The notes under the pieces: model-generated
The model's database searches: none
The model's input: the letters and a program-made list of their open reading frames with translations, nothing else
Told to the model about the DNA's origin: nothing
DNA from: Neisseria montereyensis
Lineage (GTDB): Bacteria > Pseudomonadota > Gammaproteobacteria > Burkholderiales > Neisseriaceae
Direction of reading: 5' to 3'
Assembly (NCBI RefSeq): GCF_024834045.1
Contig: NZ_JANUXW010000007.1
Coordinates: 44,219 to 108,218, forward strand
DNA: 64,000 nt
Shown here: positions 17,291 through 25,392 of the stretch, one piece after another
Layout of the letters: every line of letters starts with the position of its first letter
Numbering within the stretch: position 1 is the stretch's first letter
Program-made: the position numbers and the translations under genes

Positions 17291-17614
17291 TCAGGCGGTT
17301 TTGTAACGTGGGTCGGCTTGCAAAGCGGCCGTTAAATCGGACTTATAGGGTTTAAGGGAATCCAGCTTATCCACCGCCTCGTCCACCCATTGACAGGCTT
17401 GTCGGTATTCGGCGGAGGGCAGGTGCGAAAAGGGCATGATGCTGCCGAAAAACATACCGGTAAAGCAGCCTGCATAGTCTTTATCAGGATTGTTGTCATC
17501 GCGCCAATTATCCATAAAAAGCGGCTCTAGATAATCGTATAAGTCCACTACGGCCGCACGGCTCATATCAAAACAGTTACCATTGCTAATTGTTAATCCA
17601 AACGGGACGCTCAT
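17291..17614 (-). CDS. Small acidic protein, candidate immunity protein for the MuF toxin domain
   Basis: A 107-residue, acidic, cysteine-containing protein (MSVPFGLTISNGNCFDMSRA) that I do not recognise. Its ATG (17614) overlaps the MuF stop by four bases, so the two are translationally coupled, and a hairpin terminator follows. In MuF polymorphic toxins of temperate phages the gene just downstream of the toxin domain often encodes the immunity protein. Size, acidity and placement fit that, but this is inference: no known immunity motif is visible. It could instead be an unrelated minor head gene. Confidence 0.6.
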   Translation of the reverse strand: MSVPFGLTISNGNCFDMSRAAVVDLYDYLEPLFMDNWRDDNNPDKDYAGCFTGMFFGSIMPFSHLPSAEYRQACQWVDEAVDKLDSLKPYKSDLTAALQADPRYKTA

Positions 17615-18951
17615 TTTTTATCCCCCAATATCAAAGTGATTTTATTACGTTGTTCTTCTGGTAATGATACCACATAGGTAATAACCTTGGCGCGATTGAG
17701 GGCATTGAGCGGGCGTAAATCCAACGGCACAATATCGGCTTTTTTCAAGTGCCTTTGGATATTTCCTGCAACGTCATCCCACATTTTACTAACGTGGATA
17801 TTAAATCCGTTAATTTTGTATTCATTGGATAGGTCTGCCGTAAACATAAAATCCAATGTCGGCCATGTTTCAGGTGTGCCGTCAGTCACCACCATAAAAT
17901 CGGGTGGATTCTTATTGGGTAAATCGTATCGCTCCAATTTCACACCATAAGCCTGCTGCCATAGGGCAGCGGCTTCGGCCTCATGCAGGTTTTGTTTTTT
18001 CTGTGCACCATCTTCTAGCAAACGTGCAATTTCTGATTTATCAGCCTTCAATCCCCCAAAACCGGTCACCGAAACCCCTACAGGACGCATCTTCGCACTC
18101 AAATAAGTTTCACGCTGGTCGATCATCTTATCTAAAGCATCAGAGCCGTGCCGCTCACCAAACAGCCTCTGCAATGCACCTACACGGTCGCCGTGGTTGT
18201 GCGCAAAGCTTGGTGTAATATCGGCGGGGATCGTTACTGTCTGCCCCGTGCGGGGGTTGGTAAATTCTATGGTTTTGATATCAGGGTTGTCATCAATGCG
18301 ACCCTGCTTATATGCCTCTTTTTGTGCATCGGTAAAGCTGTCGGGGTCTTTGTCGATATCTTCACCGCGTTCGCGCAGAGCTTGGGCTTTGGTGAGTTGG
18401 CGCACACCGCACAAGCAGCCGTAACCGTTGGGCGGGAAAATCGTATGCCACAAATCGTGCTCAACCGGCAAAATTAAATTGTAGTAAGGTTTATGCGCCT
18501 CGCGCTTGTGCGTAGCCGCACTGGGGATATATTTCAAATACGGCAGGGCCGTCTTCCGGTTTCGTACCCGCGCCCATTGCCCGGCGGCGTAGCTGGTTTG
18601 CAAGTTGGTATGAAAAATCGTGCGCAGGCGGCGGGTACTGCCCAGTTGCACGACTTTCGGCACACCGTCCACCGGGTCGGTCATCACCGATTCGCCCCAC
18701 CAGCCTTTGGCCATTAAATAGGGTTTTAAACGTTGTTTAAACTCGGCAAAAGTTGTGCCGTTTTGCATGGCATCGGTTAACGCCGCCTGTACGTCCGCCA
18801 GCATATCCTTATCCATCATCTTGGCAACGGTAAAGGCGACGGCATGCTCATACAGCCATACGTCGTAATGGCTAAACCCGGGCAGCAATTTCTTACTTTT
18901 CAGAAACCCCAAGGCAGCACGGTCAATCAGGCTGTTAAAGCTCAACTCCAT
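17611..18951 (-). CDS. MuF-type minor head protein with C-terminal toxin-like nuclease domain
   Basis: A 446-residue protein. Residues about 50-185 are the MuF head morphogenesis domain, with RTIFHTNLQTSYAAGQWARV, YNLILPVEHDLWHTIFPPNG and GCLCGVRQLT; such proteins enter the capsid and help DNA packaging. Residues about 270-446 are an extension: a helical linker, then PDFMV (350-354), TLDFMF (365-370), NIHVSKMWDD (384-393), and KKADIVPLDLR (403-413). The order acidic strand, second acidic strand, lysine, then hydrophobic strand recalls restriction-fold CdiA-type nuclease toxins. The start overlaps the portal stop (TAATG). The nuclease reading is an inference from pattern. Confidence 0.8.
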   Translation of the reverse strand: MELSFNSLIDRAALGFLKSKKLLPGFSHYDVWLYEHAVAFTVAKMMDKDMLADVQAALTDAMQNGTTFAEFKQRLKPYLMAKGWWGESVMTDPVDGVPKVVQLGSTRRLRTIFHTNLQTSYAAGQWARVRNRKTALPYLKYIPSAATHKREAHKPYYNLILPVEHDLWHTIFPPNGYGCLCGVRQLTKAQALRERGEDIDKDPDSFTDAQKEAYKQGRIDDNPDIKTIEFTNPRTGQTVTIPADITPSFAHNHGDRVGALQRLFGERHGSDALDKMIDQRETYLSAKMRPVGVSVTGFGGLKADKSEIARLLEDGAQKKQNLHEAEAAALWQQAYGVKLERYDLPNKNPPDFMVVTDGTPETWPTLDFMFTADLSNEYKINGFNIHVSKMWDDVAGNIQRHLKKADIVPLDLRPLNALNRAKVITYVVSLPEEQRNKITLILGDKK

Positions 18952-20375
18952 TATTTACCGTCCTCAAGGCCGTCTGAAAAACCACGCACACTCTCGCCGA
19001 CCAATTTATCGACAATCGCCATATCGCCGTCGCTCAAGTCCATCTTACTTAAGGATGTTTCAAACTCGGCATAGCTTTCTGCCGCCTGTAATGCACTTAA
19101 TATCATCTGCATTTTAGGCTGCATTAAGGCTTGGTCTGACTTCAAAAGCGGCGATTCTTGACCGTTTTGGCCGTCTGCAAGTTTCAGGGCAAGTGTTGCC
19201 TTTGCGCCTTGCTGCGCTTGGTCAACAATTTCAAAATGTTCGGGCTCAAACCCTAACACTTGCGTAAAATAGTCTTGCGTAAAGCGCACCATACCCGAAT
19301 CAGCGTAAATTTTATCGCGTTCCGCTCGCGCCTTATCAATTTTGATTTCTTCGATGAACTCAAACCACAAGCCGCCTTGCTGTTTAATTTCAACGCCCCA
19401 CACGGCATTAACGGCCACCATTGCATCAATGGCGTGCTGTATTGCCAACGATAGCAGGCTCAAATAAGCCTCAATGCGGTCTTGACGGGTGTTTTCTTCG
19501 GTTTCTTGGGCCGCCCGGCTGCCGTTTGCCATGTCGGATATTTTTACACGTCCAAGTAATGCCTTTTGAATACGGGCGTTTGCCATACGCTCCAGCTTTT
19601 CAAAGCCCTCGCCATTCGCCGAGTTGGTGAGCATCTCCACGCTATCATCGGCATCTACGGTAATCGCACCGCCCGAAATGAATGAAAACAATTTGCGAAC
19701 AAAGCCTTGCGCATCGCCGGAAACCTTGCCGACCATATAAGGCTGGGCATAACGCTTGATAAATTGGTGTGCATATAAAAAGCCGTTTTTGCGCATGGAT
19801 ACGGCAGGATAAAGCCGGGCAACGGCCATCTCACCGGCTGGGTTTTTGGCGGTGGCGCGGTTAACCAATAGCAGATTCATTACCTGCGTGTCCAACTGCT
19901 CCTCGCCTATGTCTGCCCGATATATCAACACTCCGCCACGCTTGGGCGTATAGCGGTCTAGCTCGTCTCGACGGTCGGCAATGTAATCAAGCACAATCAA
20001 ACCGTCTGCTTCACGGCGGTAGATATAACGACCTACCGCATAACCGTTGAGCCGTGCAGTCAAAACCAGCTCAACAAATGCGGCCAAGTTTTTGCGTATC
20101 ACCCGATAGATGCGGTCAAGCTGGGTATCATCGGTACCGTCGCCATACAACCGCCATCCGCTCGCCATCATTGCCGTGCGCAAATCCTCTTTGCATGACT
20201 CCACCTCATCATCGGAATTTACAGCTGCAAAAACTTGCTCGCGACTCAACCCAAGACGGTCTAAAAGCTCGTCCGAGCTTTCTGCGCTAGCCATAAAACC
20301 ATCCAGCGCATAAGCGGTGTCTGTAACCAACGCATCAATGTGTCTTTGAGCTTTGCTCTTGGTTAATCCAAACAT
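18951..20375 (-). CDS. Portal protein, Mu gp29-like (DUF935)
   Basis: A 474-residue portal protein of the DUF935 family, forming the dodecameric ring through which DNA enters and leaves the head. Recognisable parts are LTARLNGYAVGRYIYRREAD, YPAVSMRKNGFLYAHQFIKR followed by YAQPYMVGK, and the long helix near the C-terminus. It lies between the large terminase and the MuF gene, as in Mu. The ATG at 20375 has AAAGGTG upstream. An AG-DUS is built into the C-terminal codons at 18969. Confidence 0.9.
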   Translation of the reverse strand: MFGLTKSKAQRHIDALVTDTAYALDGFMASAESSDELLDRLGLSREQVFAAVNSDDEVESCKEDLRTAMMASGWRLYGDGTDDTQLDRIYRVIRKNLAAFVELVLTARLNGYAVGRYIYRREADGLIVLDYIADRRDELDRYTPKRGGVLIYRADIGEEQLDTQVMNLLLVNRATAKNPAGEMAVARLYPAVSMRKNGFLYAHQFIKRYAQPYMVGKVSGDAQGFVRKLFSFISGGAITVDADDSVEMLTNSANGEGFEKLERMANARIQKALLGRVKISDMANGSRAAQETEENTRQDRIEAYLSLLSLAIQHAIDAMVAVNAVWGVEIKQQGGLWFEFIEEIKIDKARAERDKIYADSGMVRFTQDYFTQVLGFEPEHFEIVDQAQQGAKATLALKLADGQNGQESPLLKSDQALMQPKMQMILSALQAAESYAEFETSLSKMDLSDGDMAIVDKLVGESVRGFSDGLEDGK

Positions 20376-20393
20376 ATTTACACCTTTAGTAAA

Positions 20394-22019
20394 TCAGTCA
20401 TAGGTAGGCTCCGGCAAATTAATCGGTATAGATCTATCCGCCTTATTGCCGCTCACGGCCAACATCCACAACATATGCAGAGCATCGGGGCCGTCGTCAT
20501 GATCAGCATTAGGAAAATACCGCAACTGCTCGATTAGCTCGCGCTGCTCTTGCCTAAACTTAATCAATCCGTTGGCAATATGCGGTTGCAGGCTCTCAAT
20601 ACGCAGCAGCTTATCGCTGGCCGGCTTAATGCCTCTGGCAGGCACAGGGCAACCGGCACGGGCGGAACGTTTAACCAGTTCATCCTTAAAAAATTCTTGA
20701 AACTGAACCGTTTCAACCGCCCACACTTGGCATTGATATTCTTTTTGCAACTTAATCGTGTCCTCAATGATTAAGTCGGGTACTCGGCGTTTTATTTTTG
20801 CGACCTCTACAAACAAAATACCGGTGCTTTTTTGATAGCCGCCCACCAAAATGGCAGAGGGGTCACGGCTCTTGCTACTCTTACCCAACGACGGGTCAAC
20901 TGCGCCATACATCACCACATCGTGCGGTAGGCTGGCAAAGTAGCAACTGTCTAAATAATCGGCAAAGGGGGAGTCTTCGCCGCTGGCGGGGTCGTTTTGG
21001 TATTCGCAGGCAAATGAGTGCGGGCCGATTTTGGCGCGTTTTTTCATAAGCTCCAAAATACCGCGTGCTGCCCAAGAGGTAACCGCGCCGGCTTCCATTT
21101 CGGCTTTGTTTTGCGTGTAAAACCGCATTGCCGCCTCTTCGCCGTAATTCCGCCAAATGGTTTCCCACTCCTCCCACAAGTCCATATTGTCCGGCCAGCG
21201 TTTGATAGCCTTAAACAAACGGGAGTGCCAAAACTTATTACTTAGTGTTCGGGCAAGCACGCTGTCATGATGCAGTATGGTGCCGATATAGATAATGTCG
21301 TACTTCTTGCCCACGCCGCCCAACGGCTCTATGGTTTTTTCAAGCCATGATTGGAGCTTTTTGCGTTGTTCCGGGTTATGTACCTGTTCGTCGTTTTCGA
21401 TATCATCGAGGACGCATAAATCAGGGCGGTAGGGGCCGTGGCGCATACCACGCAGCTTTTTGCCGCTACCGGCCACCTGCACTTTGGTGTTATTGGCCGT
21501 TACAATCGTACCGGCCTGCCATACACGGCCAGCCCCCGCAGCAGCCGGAAAATCAGCAGCAATACGCGGGTTAAACTCCAACTCGGCTTTAATGGTTTCC
21601 AGCATCGGATATGCTTGGTCGATACTGTCCATCACAATCACGGCGTAGTGCGTCTGCCCCGTCACAATCCGCCAAAGGGTATAGAGTTGAGTAACCAGCG
21701 TCGATTTAGCTTCACCACGGGGGGCGGCAATGGCTTCCGAGCGGCTTTCTTTGCTTGCCGCTACTATTGGCAGCCGCTCAAACAAATACTCGTGCAATTC
21801 CGATTTGCTGCCACTACTGATGTAATGTGGGAAATAGTTGTTTACAAAGTATTCATATCCGTGAACCGGGTCTAATACCGCTTGACGGCGACGTAGGATA
21901 TCGGCAGGTTTAGTGGGAAATCCCTCAACCTCTGCTTCAATTAGACGGCGCAACTGGCCTGCATAATCCACCAGCTCGCGCCTAAACTCTTTGCTTTTTA
22001 ACGGCGACTTTAAACGCAT
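20394..22019 (-). CDS. Large terminase subunit (gp28-like)
   Basis: A 541-residue DNA packaging motor. The ATPase domain shows Walker A in AAPRGEAKSTLVTQL (about residues 98-112) and Walker B in LCVLDDIEND (about 199-208). The nuclease domain follows, with acidic motifs VMYGAVDPSLGKS (about 374-386) and later VWAVETVQFQEFF, and HDDGPDALHML near the end, the typical final Asp of terminase nucleases. For a Mu-type phage it packages headful DNA from integrated copies. It precedes the portal gene by 18 bp. Confidence 0.92.
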   Translation of the reverse strand: MRLKSPLKSKEFRRELVDYAGQLRRLIEAEVEGFPTKPADILRRRQAVLDPVHGYEYFVNNYFPHYISSGSKSELHEYLFERLPIVAASKESRSEAIAAPRGEAKSTLVTQLYTLWRIVTGQTHYAVIVMDSIDQAYPMLETIKAELEFNPRIAADFPAAAGAGRVWQAGTIVTANNTKVQVAGSGKKLRGMRHGPYRPDLCVLDDIENDEQVHNPEQRKKLQSWLEKTIEPLGGVGKKYDIIYIGTILHHDSVLARTLSNKFWHSRLFKAIKRWPDNMDLWEEWETIWRNYGEEAAMRFYTQNKAEMEAGAVTSWAARGILELMKKRAKIGPHSFACEYQNDPASGEDSPFADYLDSCYFASLPHDVVMYGAVDPSLGKSSKSRDPSAILVGGYQKSTGILFVEVAKIKRRVPDLIIEDTIKLQKEYQCQVWAVETVQFQEFFKDELVKRSARAGCPVPARGIKPASDKLLRIESLQPHIANGLIKFRQEQRELIEQLRYFPNADHDDGPDALHMLWMLAVSGNKADRSIPINLPEPTYD

Positions 22020-22028
22020 GTTATTAGC

Positions 22029-22283
22029 CTATTTGTAATAATGGATCACCGGCTTTTTAAGCGGGCGGGGGTCAACTTTGAAACAAAATGGCAACGGCTC
22101 ACCCGTTTTCATTTCGTGCGCGGCGCTCATTGCATAAAAAAACTGGTCTGCCAACCAAAACAGCCATGCCAATTTATAACGGGGCGCAACGGCAGGGGCA
22201 TCATCGGGGTTTTGCCAATTACTAATCCAAATCGGGCAAAACAAATACCAGCCCTTATGCGTGTATTTAACCTCTATCATCAT
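22029..22283 (-). CDS. Hypothetical phage protein between terminase subunits
   Basis: An 84-residue aromatic-rich protein (MMIEVKYTHKGWYLFCPIWI) with no membrane-spanning character beyond short aromatic patches. The start could be the first or second Met. The ribosome-binding region is a DUS: GAGGCCGTCTGAATG. It sits 9 bp before the terminase large subunit gene in phage order, between the two terminase genes. No function is recognised; a packaging accessory is possible. Confidence 0.65.
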   Translation of the reverse strand: MMIEVKYTHKGWYLFCPIWISNWQNPDDAPAVAPRYKLAWLFWLADQFFYAMSAAHEMKTGEPLPFCFKVDPRPLKKPVIHYYK

Positions 22284-22293
22284 TCAGACGGCC

Positions 22294-22803
22294 TCAACTA
22301 CTGAAGCGCCGTTGCAATTCGGGCGCAAACATCTCAATCAACTCAATAAAATCCATTGCCACGGCCGGGCGATTTTCGCGGATAAAATCGCCAAAGGCTT
22401 TAATGGTTTCCATCGCCACTGCCAATTCGCTTATTTCGGGCATCATCCTACGGTTGGCCGCCACGGTTTTGGTAAATGCATCAGCAAGACTGGCCAGCAG
22501 TTTTGCCCGTTCGGATGGGGGCAGTTTTTCCGTGTCTTCTTCTTGCAACATGGTCATGGTGTTGTTGTACTGCATCAAAAAACCAGCCAACATCGCGCGA
22601 CTTAAATCCTCAATACCACCCCCGGCCAAGGTATAGGCCGCCCGTAGCTTATCCCAATCATCGCCTTTTGCTTTGGCTGCTTTTTTCCAATTTCTTGCGG
22701 TCGCCTGCGGTACCTCACACATCATTGCCGCCGTCTCTAAGGTTTGGCTGCCTGATACATACAGTTGTCGCAGCTTCTCGCGGGTCTCTTGCGAGTGCGC
22801 CAT
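22294..22803 (-). CDS. Small terminase / gp27-like (DUF1804)
   Basis: A 169-residue protein of the DUF1804 / Mu gp27 family, with an N-terminal helix-turn-helix (ETREKLRQLYVSGSQTLETA then AMMCEVPQATARNWKKAAKA) that should recognise the phage end for packaging. The rest is helical (LSRAMLAGFLMQYNNTMTML). It is followed in phage order by the 84-residue gene and the large terminase, the standard layout. It starts at the stop of the 22803..23021 gene. Confidence 0.85.
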   Translation of the reverse strand: MAHSQETREKLRQLYVSGSQTLETAAMMCEVPQATARNWKKAAKAKGDDWDKLRAAYTLAGGGIEDLSRAMLAGFLMQYNNTMTMLQEEDTEKLPPSERAKLLASLADAFTKTVAANRRMMPEISELAVAMETIKAFGDFIRENRPAVAMDFIELIEMFAPELQRRFSS

Positions 22804-23021
22804 TAGTTACCACCAATCCCTAATTTAATCTTAATCAACTCAAAACCCGCCGCCACTGTCATGCCGCCCAAGCCGCCATATAAAGCAGCGGTTTTACGGC
22901 ACTCTTTACGGATTTCTTTGATTTCTTCGTCCATAGCCTGTTGGTTTTCTAATATTTGTTCCTGCTTGGATTCGATTCTAAGCAGGGCTTCCATCACGGG
23001 GTCTTTACGGTTGTAATCCAT
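22803..23021 (-). CDS. Small phage membrane-associated protein
   Basis: A 72-residue protein. Residues about 8-42 form a charged coiled coil (ALLRIESKQEQILENQQAMD) and residues about 46-66 a glycine-rich hydrophobic segment (LYGGLGGMTVAAGFELIKI). It overlaps its neighbours by a single base at each end, so it is part of a translationally coupled string. It resembles the small coiled-coil/membrane proteins found beside lysis genes in Mu relatives, but I cannot assign a function. A holin-like accessory is one option. Confidence 0.65.
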   Translation of the reverse strand: MDYNRKDPVMEALLRIESKQEQILENQQAMDEEIKEIRKECRKTAALYGGLGGMTVAAGFELIKIKLGIGGN

Positions 23022-23293
23022 TATTTGTCTGCCTTTCGGTCAAGTTTGTCGGATAGCTTATCTAGCTTGTTTTCAACTCGCGTTAAAAACGCCATCACGG
23101 TTTTTTGGTCGGCCTCTGCGTCTTGTTTGCTGTGGTACTTAAGTTGGACTTGGTGCAGCTCTCGGCGCAGCTCTTCCCGGTCTTTTTCGGCCTCTTTCAG
23201 ACGGCCTGATATGCCATTAACCCAAAACCAACCGGCAGCAGTTGCAAGCCCCCACAAAGCCTTAAAACCAAACTCAAAATCAATAGGATTCAT
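23021..23293 (-). CDS. DUF2730-like phage protein (Mu gp25 type)
   Basis: A 90-residue protein with an N-terminal membrane segment (residues about 9-28, FKALWGLATAAGWFWV) and a long heptad coiled coil with many charged residues (RLKEAEKDREELRRELHQVQ). This layout fits the DUF2730 family of Mu-like phages, located between lysis and terminase genes. The function is unknown. A DUS lies inside the frame (around 23199), encoding part of the coiled coil. Confidence 0.72.
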   Translation of the reverse strand: MNPIDFEFGFKALWGLATAAGWFWVNGISGRLKEAEKDREELRRELHQVQLKYHSKQDAEADQKTVMAFLTRVENKLDKLSDKLDRKADK

Positions 23294-23634
23294 TCGGCGC
23301 TCCCAAACATCACCCGGCAGCCATACCCCGTACGGCGGCAGGATACCTGCAACGTAGCCGACAAATTATCCACGGTAAAATCCACATCAAATCGCTCGGA
23401 TAACGCTTGTTTAATGGCTTGATACTGGTGTTTATATCCAACCAATCCAGTGTCGACGCAAAATGTCACGCCAAAGTCCTTATCCATACTCACCCGATAA
23501 TCCCAACTGGTATCGTCCAGCGTACGGGCTACATGCTGCACAAATGACTGTTGCTCGCGTGCTTTGGCCAATCCCATCTCAAGCCCGGCAAACTTAACCG
23601 ACAACACACGGGATACCATATCTTGATAATTCAT
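23290..23634 (-). CDS. Hypothetical phage protein downstream of spanins
   Basis: A 114-residue soluble protein (MNYQDMVSRVLSVKFAGLEM) with mixed helix and strand and four cysteines, ending YGCRVMFGSAE. Both ends overlap neighbours by four bases. No signal peptide or membrane segment. I do not recognise the family; its place in the lysis-to-terminase string is the only clue. Confidence 0.65.
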   Translation of the reverse strand: MNYQDMVSRVLSVKFAGLEMGLAKAREQQSFVQHVARTLDDTSWDYRVSMDKDFGVTFCVDTGLVGYKHQYQAIKQALSERFDVDFTVDNLSATLQVSCRRTGYGCRVMFGSAE

Positions 23635-23951
23635 TTCGCATTACTCCAGTTGTCAACTCTAGGTTGACGACTCACACCAGCCCAATCACGCCAAGCCGTG
23701 TTTTGGTTTTCCAATTCCGCCACATAGCCGCCAAACTCGACCGCATGCTCCAAGATGGCCGCAACCGTGCCGTTTTGGGGCGGTTCCGGGCGCACCGGCG
23801 GCACCATTAGGGCAGCCGGCGGCGCAGGCATAACCGGCACATCAATGGTCTTAATCGGCGTATCCGAGGGCGCGGCGGTACTGCCGCAGGCTGTTAGGGC
23901 CAAACCCGTTAATACACTCACCAATATCAGTCTTGTCTTGCTCGATTGCAT
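23631..23951 (-). CDS. Rz1-like outer-membrane spanin lipoprotein
   Basis: A 106-residue protein from ATG 23951 (MQSSKTRLILVSVLTGLALT), with a lipobox LTAC at residues 18-21 and a proline-rich mature region (VMPAPPAALMVPPVRPEPPQ). This is the hallmark of Rz1-type o-spanins, which fuse outer and inner membranes with Rz at the last step of lysis. It starts inside the Rz gene in another frame and extends beyond it. A longer frame to 24020 exists but would bury the signal peptide, so 23951 is preferred. Confidence 0.85.
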   Translation of the reverse strand: MQSSKTRLILVSVLTGLALTACGSTAAPSDTPIKTIDVPVMPAPPAALMVPPVRPEPPQNGTVAAILEHAVEFGGYVAELENQNTAWRDWAGVSRQPRVDNWSNAK

Positions 23952-24261
23952 GATTAATCCCTGTCTTGTGTTGCTGCTTAAGCCGATATACATTGGCTTG
24001 CGCCCGTGCCAATTGCGCACCTACCGCCTGCGTTTTGGCTGTCTGATCATCTTTGGCTTGCTGCACCTGTTTTAGCTGCTCTATGTAGGCATTGGCCGAC
24101 GCCAGCAGCGCCGCATTTTTGTCTTTTTCGGCCTTGTCAATCACAAGCTGTTGCTCGTTATAGGCCGTCTGAAAACCACTGCGGTAGGCAAGCCATAAGG
24201 CCGCCCCCAGCAGTATGGCAATAACAAGATGCGGCAGATATTTAATCCACTTTATCGGCAT
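23851..24261 (-). CDS. Rz-like inner-membrane spanin
   Basis: A 136-residue protein from ATG 24261 (MPIKWIKYLPHLVIAILLGA), chosen because GGAG lies seven bases upstream. It has one N-terminal membrane helix (about residues 8-26) and a periplasmic coiled coil (YNEQQLVIDKAEKDKNAALL, KQVQQAKDDQTAKTQAVGAQ), as in i-spanins. The Rz1 gene begins within it in a different frame, the standard overlapped spanin arrangement. It follows the putative holin and amidase genes. Confidence 0.83.
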   Translation of the reverse strand: MPIKWIKYLPHLVIAILLGAALWLAYRSGFQTAYNEQQLVIDKAEKDKNAALLASANAYIEQLKQVQQAKDDQTAKTQAVGAQLARAQANVYRLKQQHKTGINHAIEQDKTDIGECINGFGPNSLRQYRRALGYAD

Positions 24262-24475
24262 CATCCGTCTCCAAGGCTTGCCGTTTAACACTCACAAATG
24301 CCCGTGCTACGGCGTAACCGCCCACAATACCCAAATACACCGCCCAAATTTCCGCCGATGGTTCCGGCAGCGTCACAAACTTATAAGTACCCGCCGCACA
24401 AGCTATATTGGCCCATACCTTAGAGTGGCTAAGTTTGCCCGTTGCCGGATTGCGCAAAATATCCAATACCGCCAT
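24242..24475 (-). CDS. Small membrane protein, DUF2644-like, putative holin
   Basis: A 77-residue protein opening MAVLDILRNPATGKLSHSKV. Two weakly hydrophobic segments (about 21-35 and 44-60, WAVYLGIVGGYAVARAF) suggest two membrane passes. It resembles DUF2644 proteins of Mu-like phages of Haemophilus and Neisseria. Its place between amidase and spanins makes a holin or holin-related role likely, though not shown by sequence. It overlaps the Rz start by 20 bp. Confidence 0.7.
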   Translation of the reverse strand: MAVLDILRNPATGKLSHSKVWANIACAAGTYKFVTLPEPSAEIWAVYLGIVGGYAVARAFVSVKRQALETDDADKVD

Positions 24476-24477
24476 GA

Positions 24478-24711
24478 TTAGCGACCTTTGTGTTTGCGGC
24501 GTTGGTGCGCTCTATATCTACGCGCTTTGCCTGCCGCACGCTTGGCCGCCGCCACACCTGATTGGCGATTAGGACGGGGATAATCGGCCAACGGTCGGAT
24601 ATTAGGCAGTCTGGTAACCGCCTGTGCCACTTGCTCATCGCTGGGATTATTACCAAGAAGCATTAATACAAAATACATGGCAGCCGCTTTGATATTTTTT
24701 AAGATGCTCAT
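24478..24711 (-). CDS. Small lysis-cassette protein with basic C-terminus
   Basis: A 77-residue protein from ATG 24711 (MSILKNIKAAAMYFVLMLLG), whose ATG overlaps the amidase stop (ATGA). Residues 4-20 are a short hydrophobic segment that could insert in the membrane; the C-terminal third is strongly basic (AAAKRAAGKARRYRAHQRRK). It stands between amidase and the DUF2644-like gene. It may be a second holin or antiholin-like factor, inferred only from position and a membrane-tail layout. Confidence 0.65.
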   Translation of the reverse strand: MSILKNIKAAAMYFVLMLLGNNPSDEQVAQAVTRLPNIRPLADYPRPNRQSGVAAAKRAAGKARRYRAHQRRKHKGR

Positions 24712-25253
24712 ACCTTGGCCACTCCCAATTCTTCCGCGATGGCCGTGGCAATGGCACGGCAAATCACCCACTTGCGCTCTTTAAACAGCTTTAAATCATT
24801 GTCATTGCTGATAAAAAACGGCTCAAAAATAATGCCGCCCGCGCGTGCATACGCCAATCGGCTATGCTGTCCGGCGTTGTCAGGCTTAAAACCCTTGTCA
24901 CCGCGCAAACGCCAATTGGTCACACTGGCCACTGCTTGGCTTAATACTTGGCACCAATGCTTGTTTTGCGGCAGGCTTAGGGCTTCAATTCCGGTGGCCG
25001 TTTTATTCGAAGCCGCATTGGTATGAAATTCAACCGCAACAGTGCCGCCCTTAATTAATTTAACCGCCTCGCGCAGCGGCATATTGCCCTTGCCCTCGCC
25101 ATCGGTGCGCACGGTAAGGCCATAATCATTACGCAAGATGTGCGCCGTAATATTGCGCATGTCTTGCGCCATATCTGCCTCACGGTCGCTGCCATTAATC
25201 GCGCCCGGGTCGGTATTGCTATGCCCGGCAGTCAATACAATAATTTTGCCCAT
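24708..25253 (-). CDS. Endolysin: N-acetylmuramoyl-L-alanine amidase
   Basis: A 181-residue Amidase_3-type enzyme that cuts the bond between muramic acid and the peptide stem. Zinc-binding motifs are visible: TAGHSNTDPGA near the start, EFHTNAASN in the middle, and the catalytic acid in GIIFEPFFISNDND. The start at 25253 (MGKIIVL) has AAGGA five bases upstream; the ATG two codons earlier does not fit. There is no signal peptide, so release needs a holin. It is the first late gene after the Mor terminator. Confidence 0.9.
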   Translation of the reverse strand: MGKIIVLTAGHSNTDPGAINGSDREADMAQDMRNITAHILRNDYGLTVRTDGEGKGNMPLREAVKLIKGGTVAVEFHTNAASNKTATGIEALSLPQNKHWCQVLSQAVASVTNWRLRGDKGFKPDNAGQHSRLAYARAGGIIFEPFFISNDNDLKLFKERKWVICRAIATAIAEELGVAKV

Positions 25254-25259
25254 ACACAT

Positions 25260-25353
25260 CCTTTTAATGTCTGTTTAAATAACGTGTTAAGGCCTAAATT
25301 TTAAAAAAATGCCGTATGAAAACCGGATACACCTATTTCACCTCAAAACAAAA
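25260..25353 (-). promoter_or_regulatory. Probable Mor-dependent late promoter region
   Basis: The space between the terminator behind mor and the first lysis gene. On the minus strand it is AT-rich, with a TTAAAATTTAGG stretch that could be a -10 region. In Mu, Mor/C-family activators bind just upstream of such promoters. No defined binding site is identified, so the call rests on layout. Confidence 0.4.
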
Positions 25354-25374
25354 ACCCCCGAATAAATCGGGGGT
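25354..25374 (-). terminator. Intrinsic terminator behind mor
   Basis: ACCCCCGA (25354-25361) pairs with TCGGGGGT (25367-25374) around a five-base loop, and on the minus strand the stem is followed by TTTTGTTTTG. It ends the gemA-mor unit. Confidence 0.88.
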
Positions 25375-25392
25375 TGGTGTTTTCAGGCGGCC

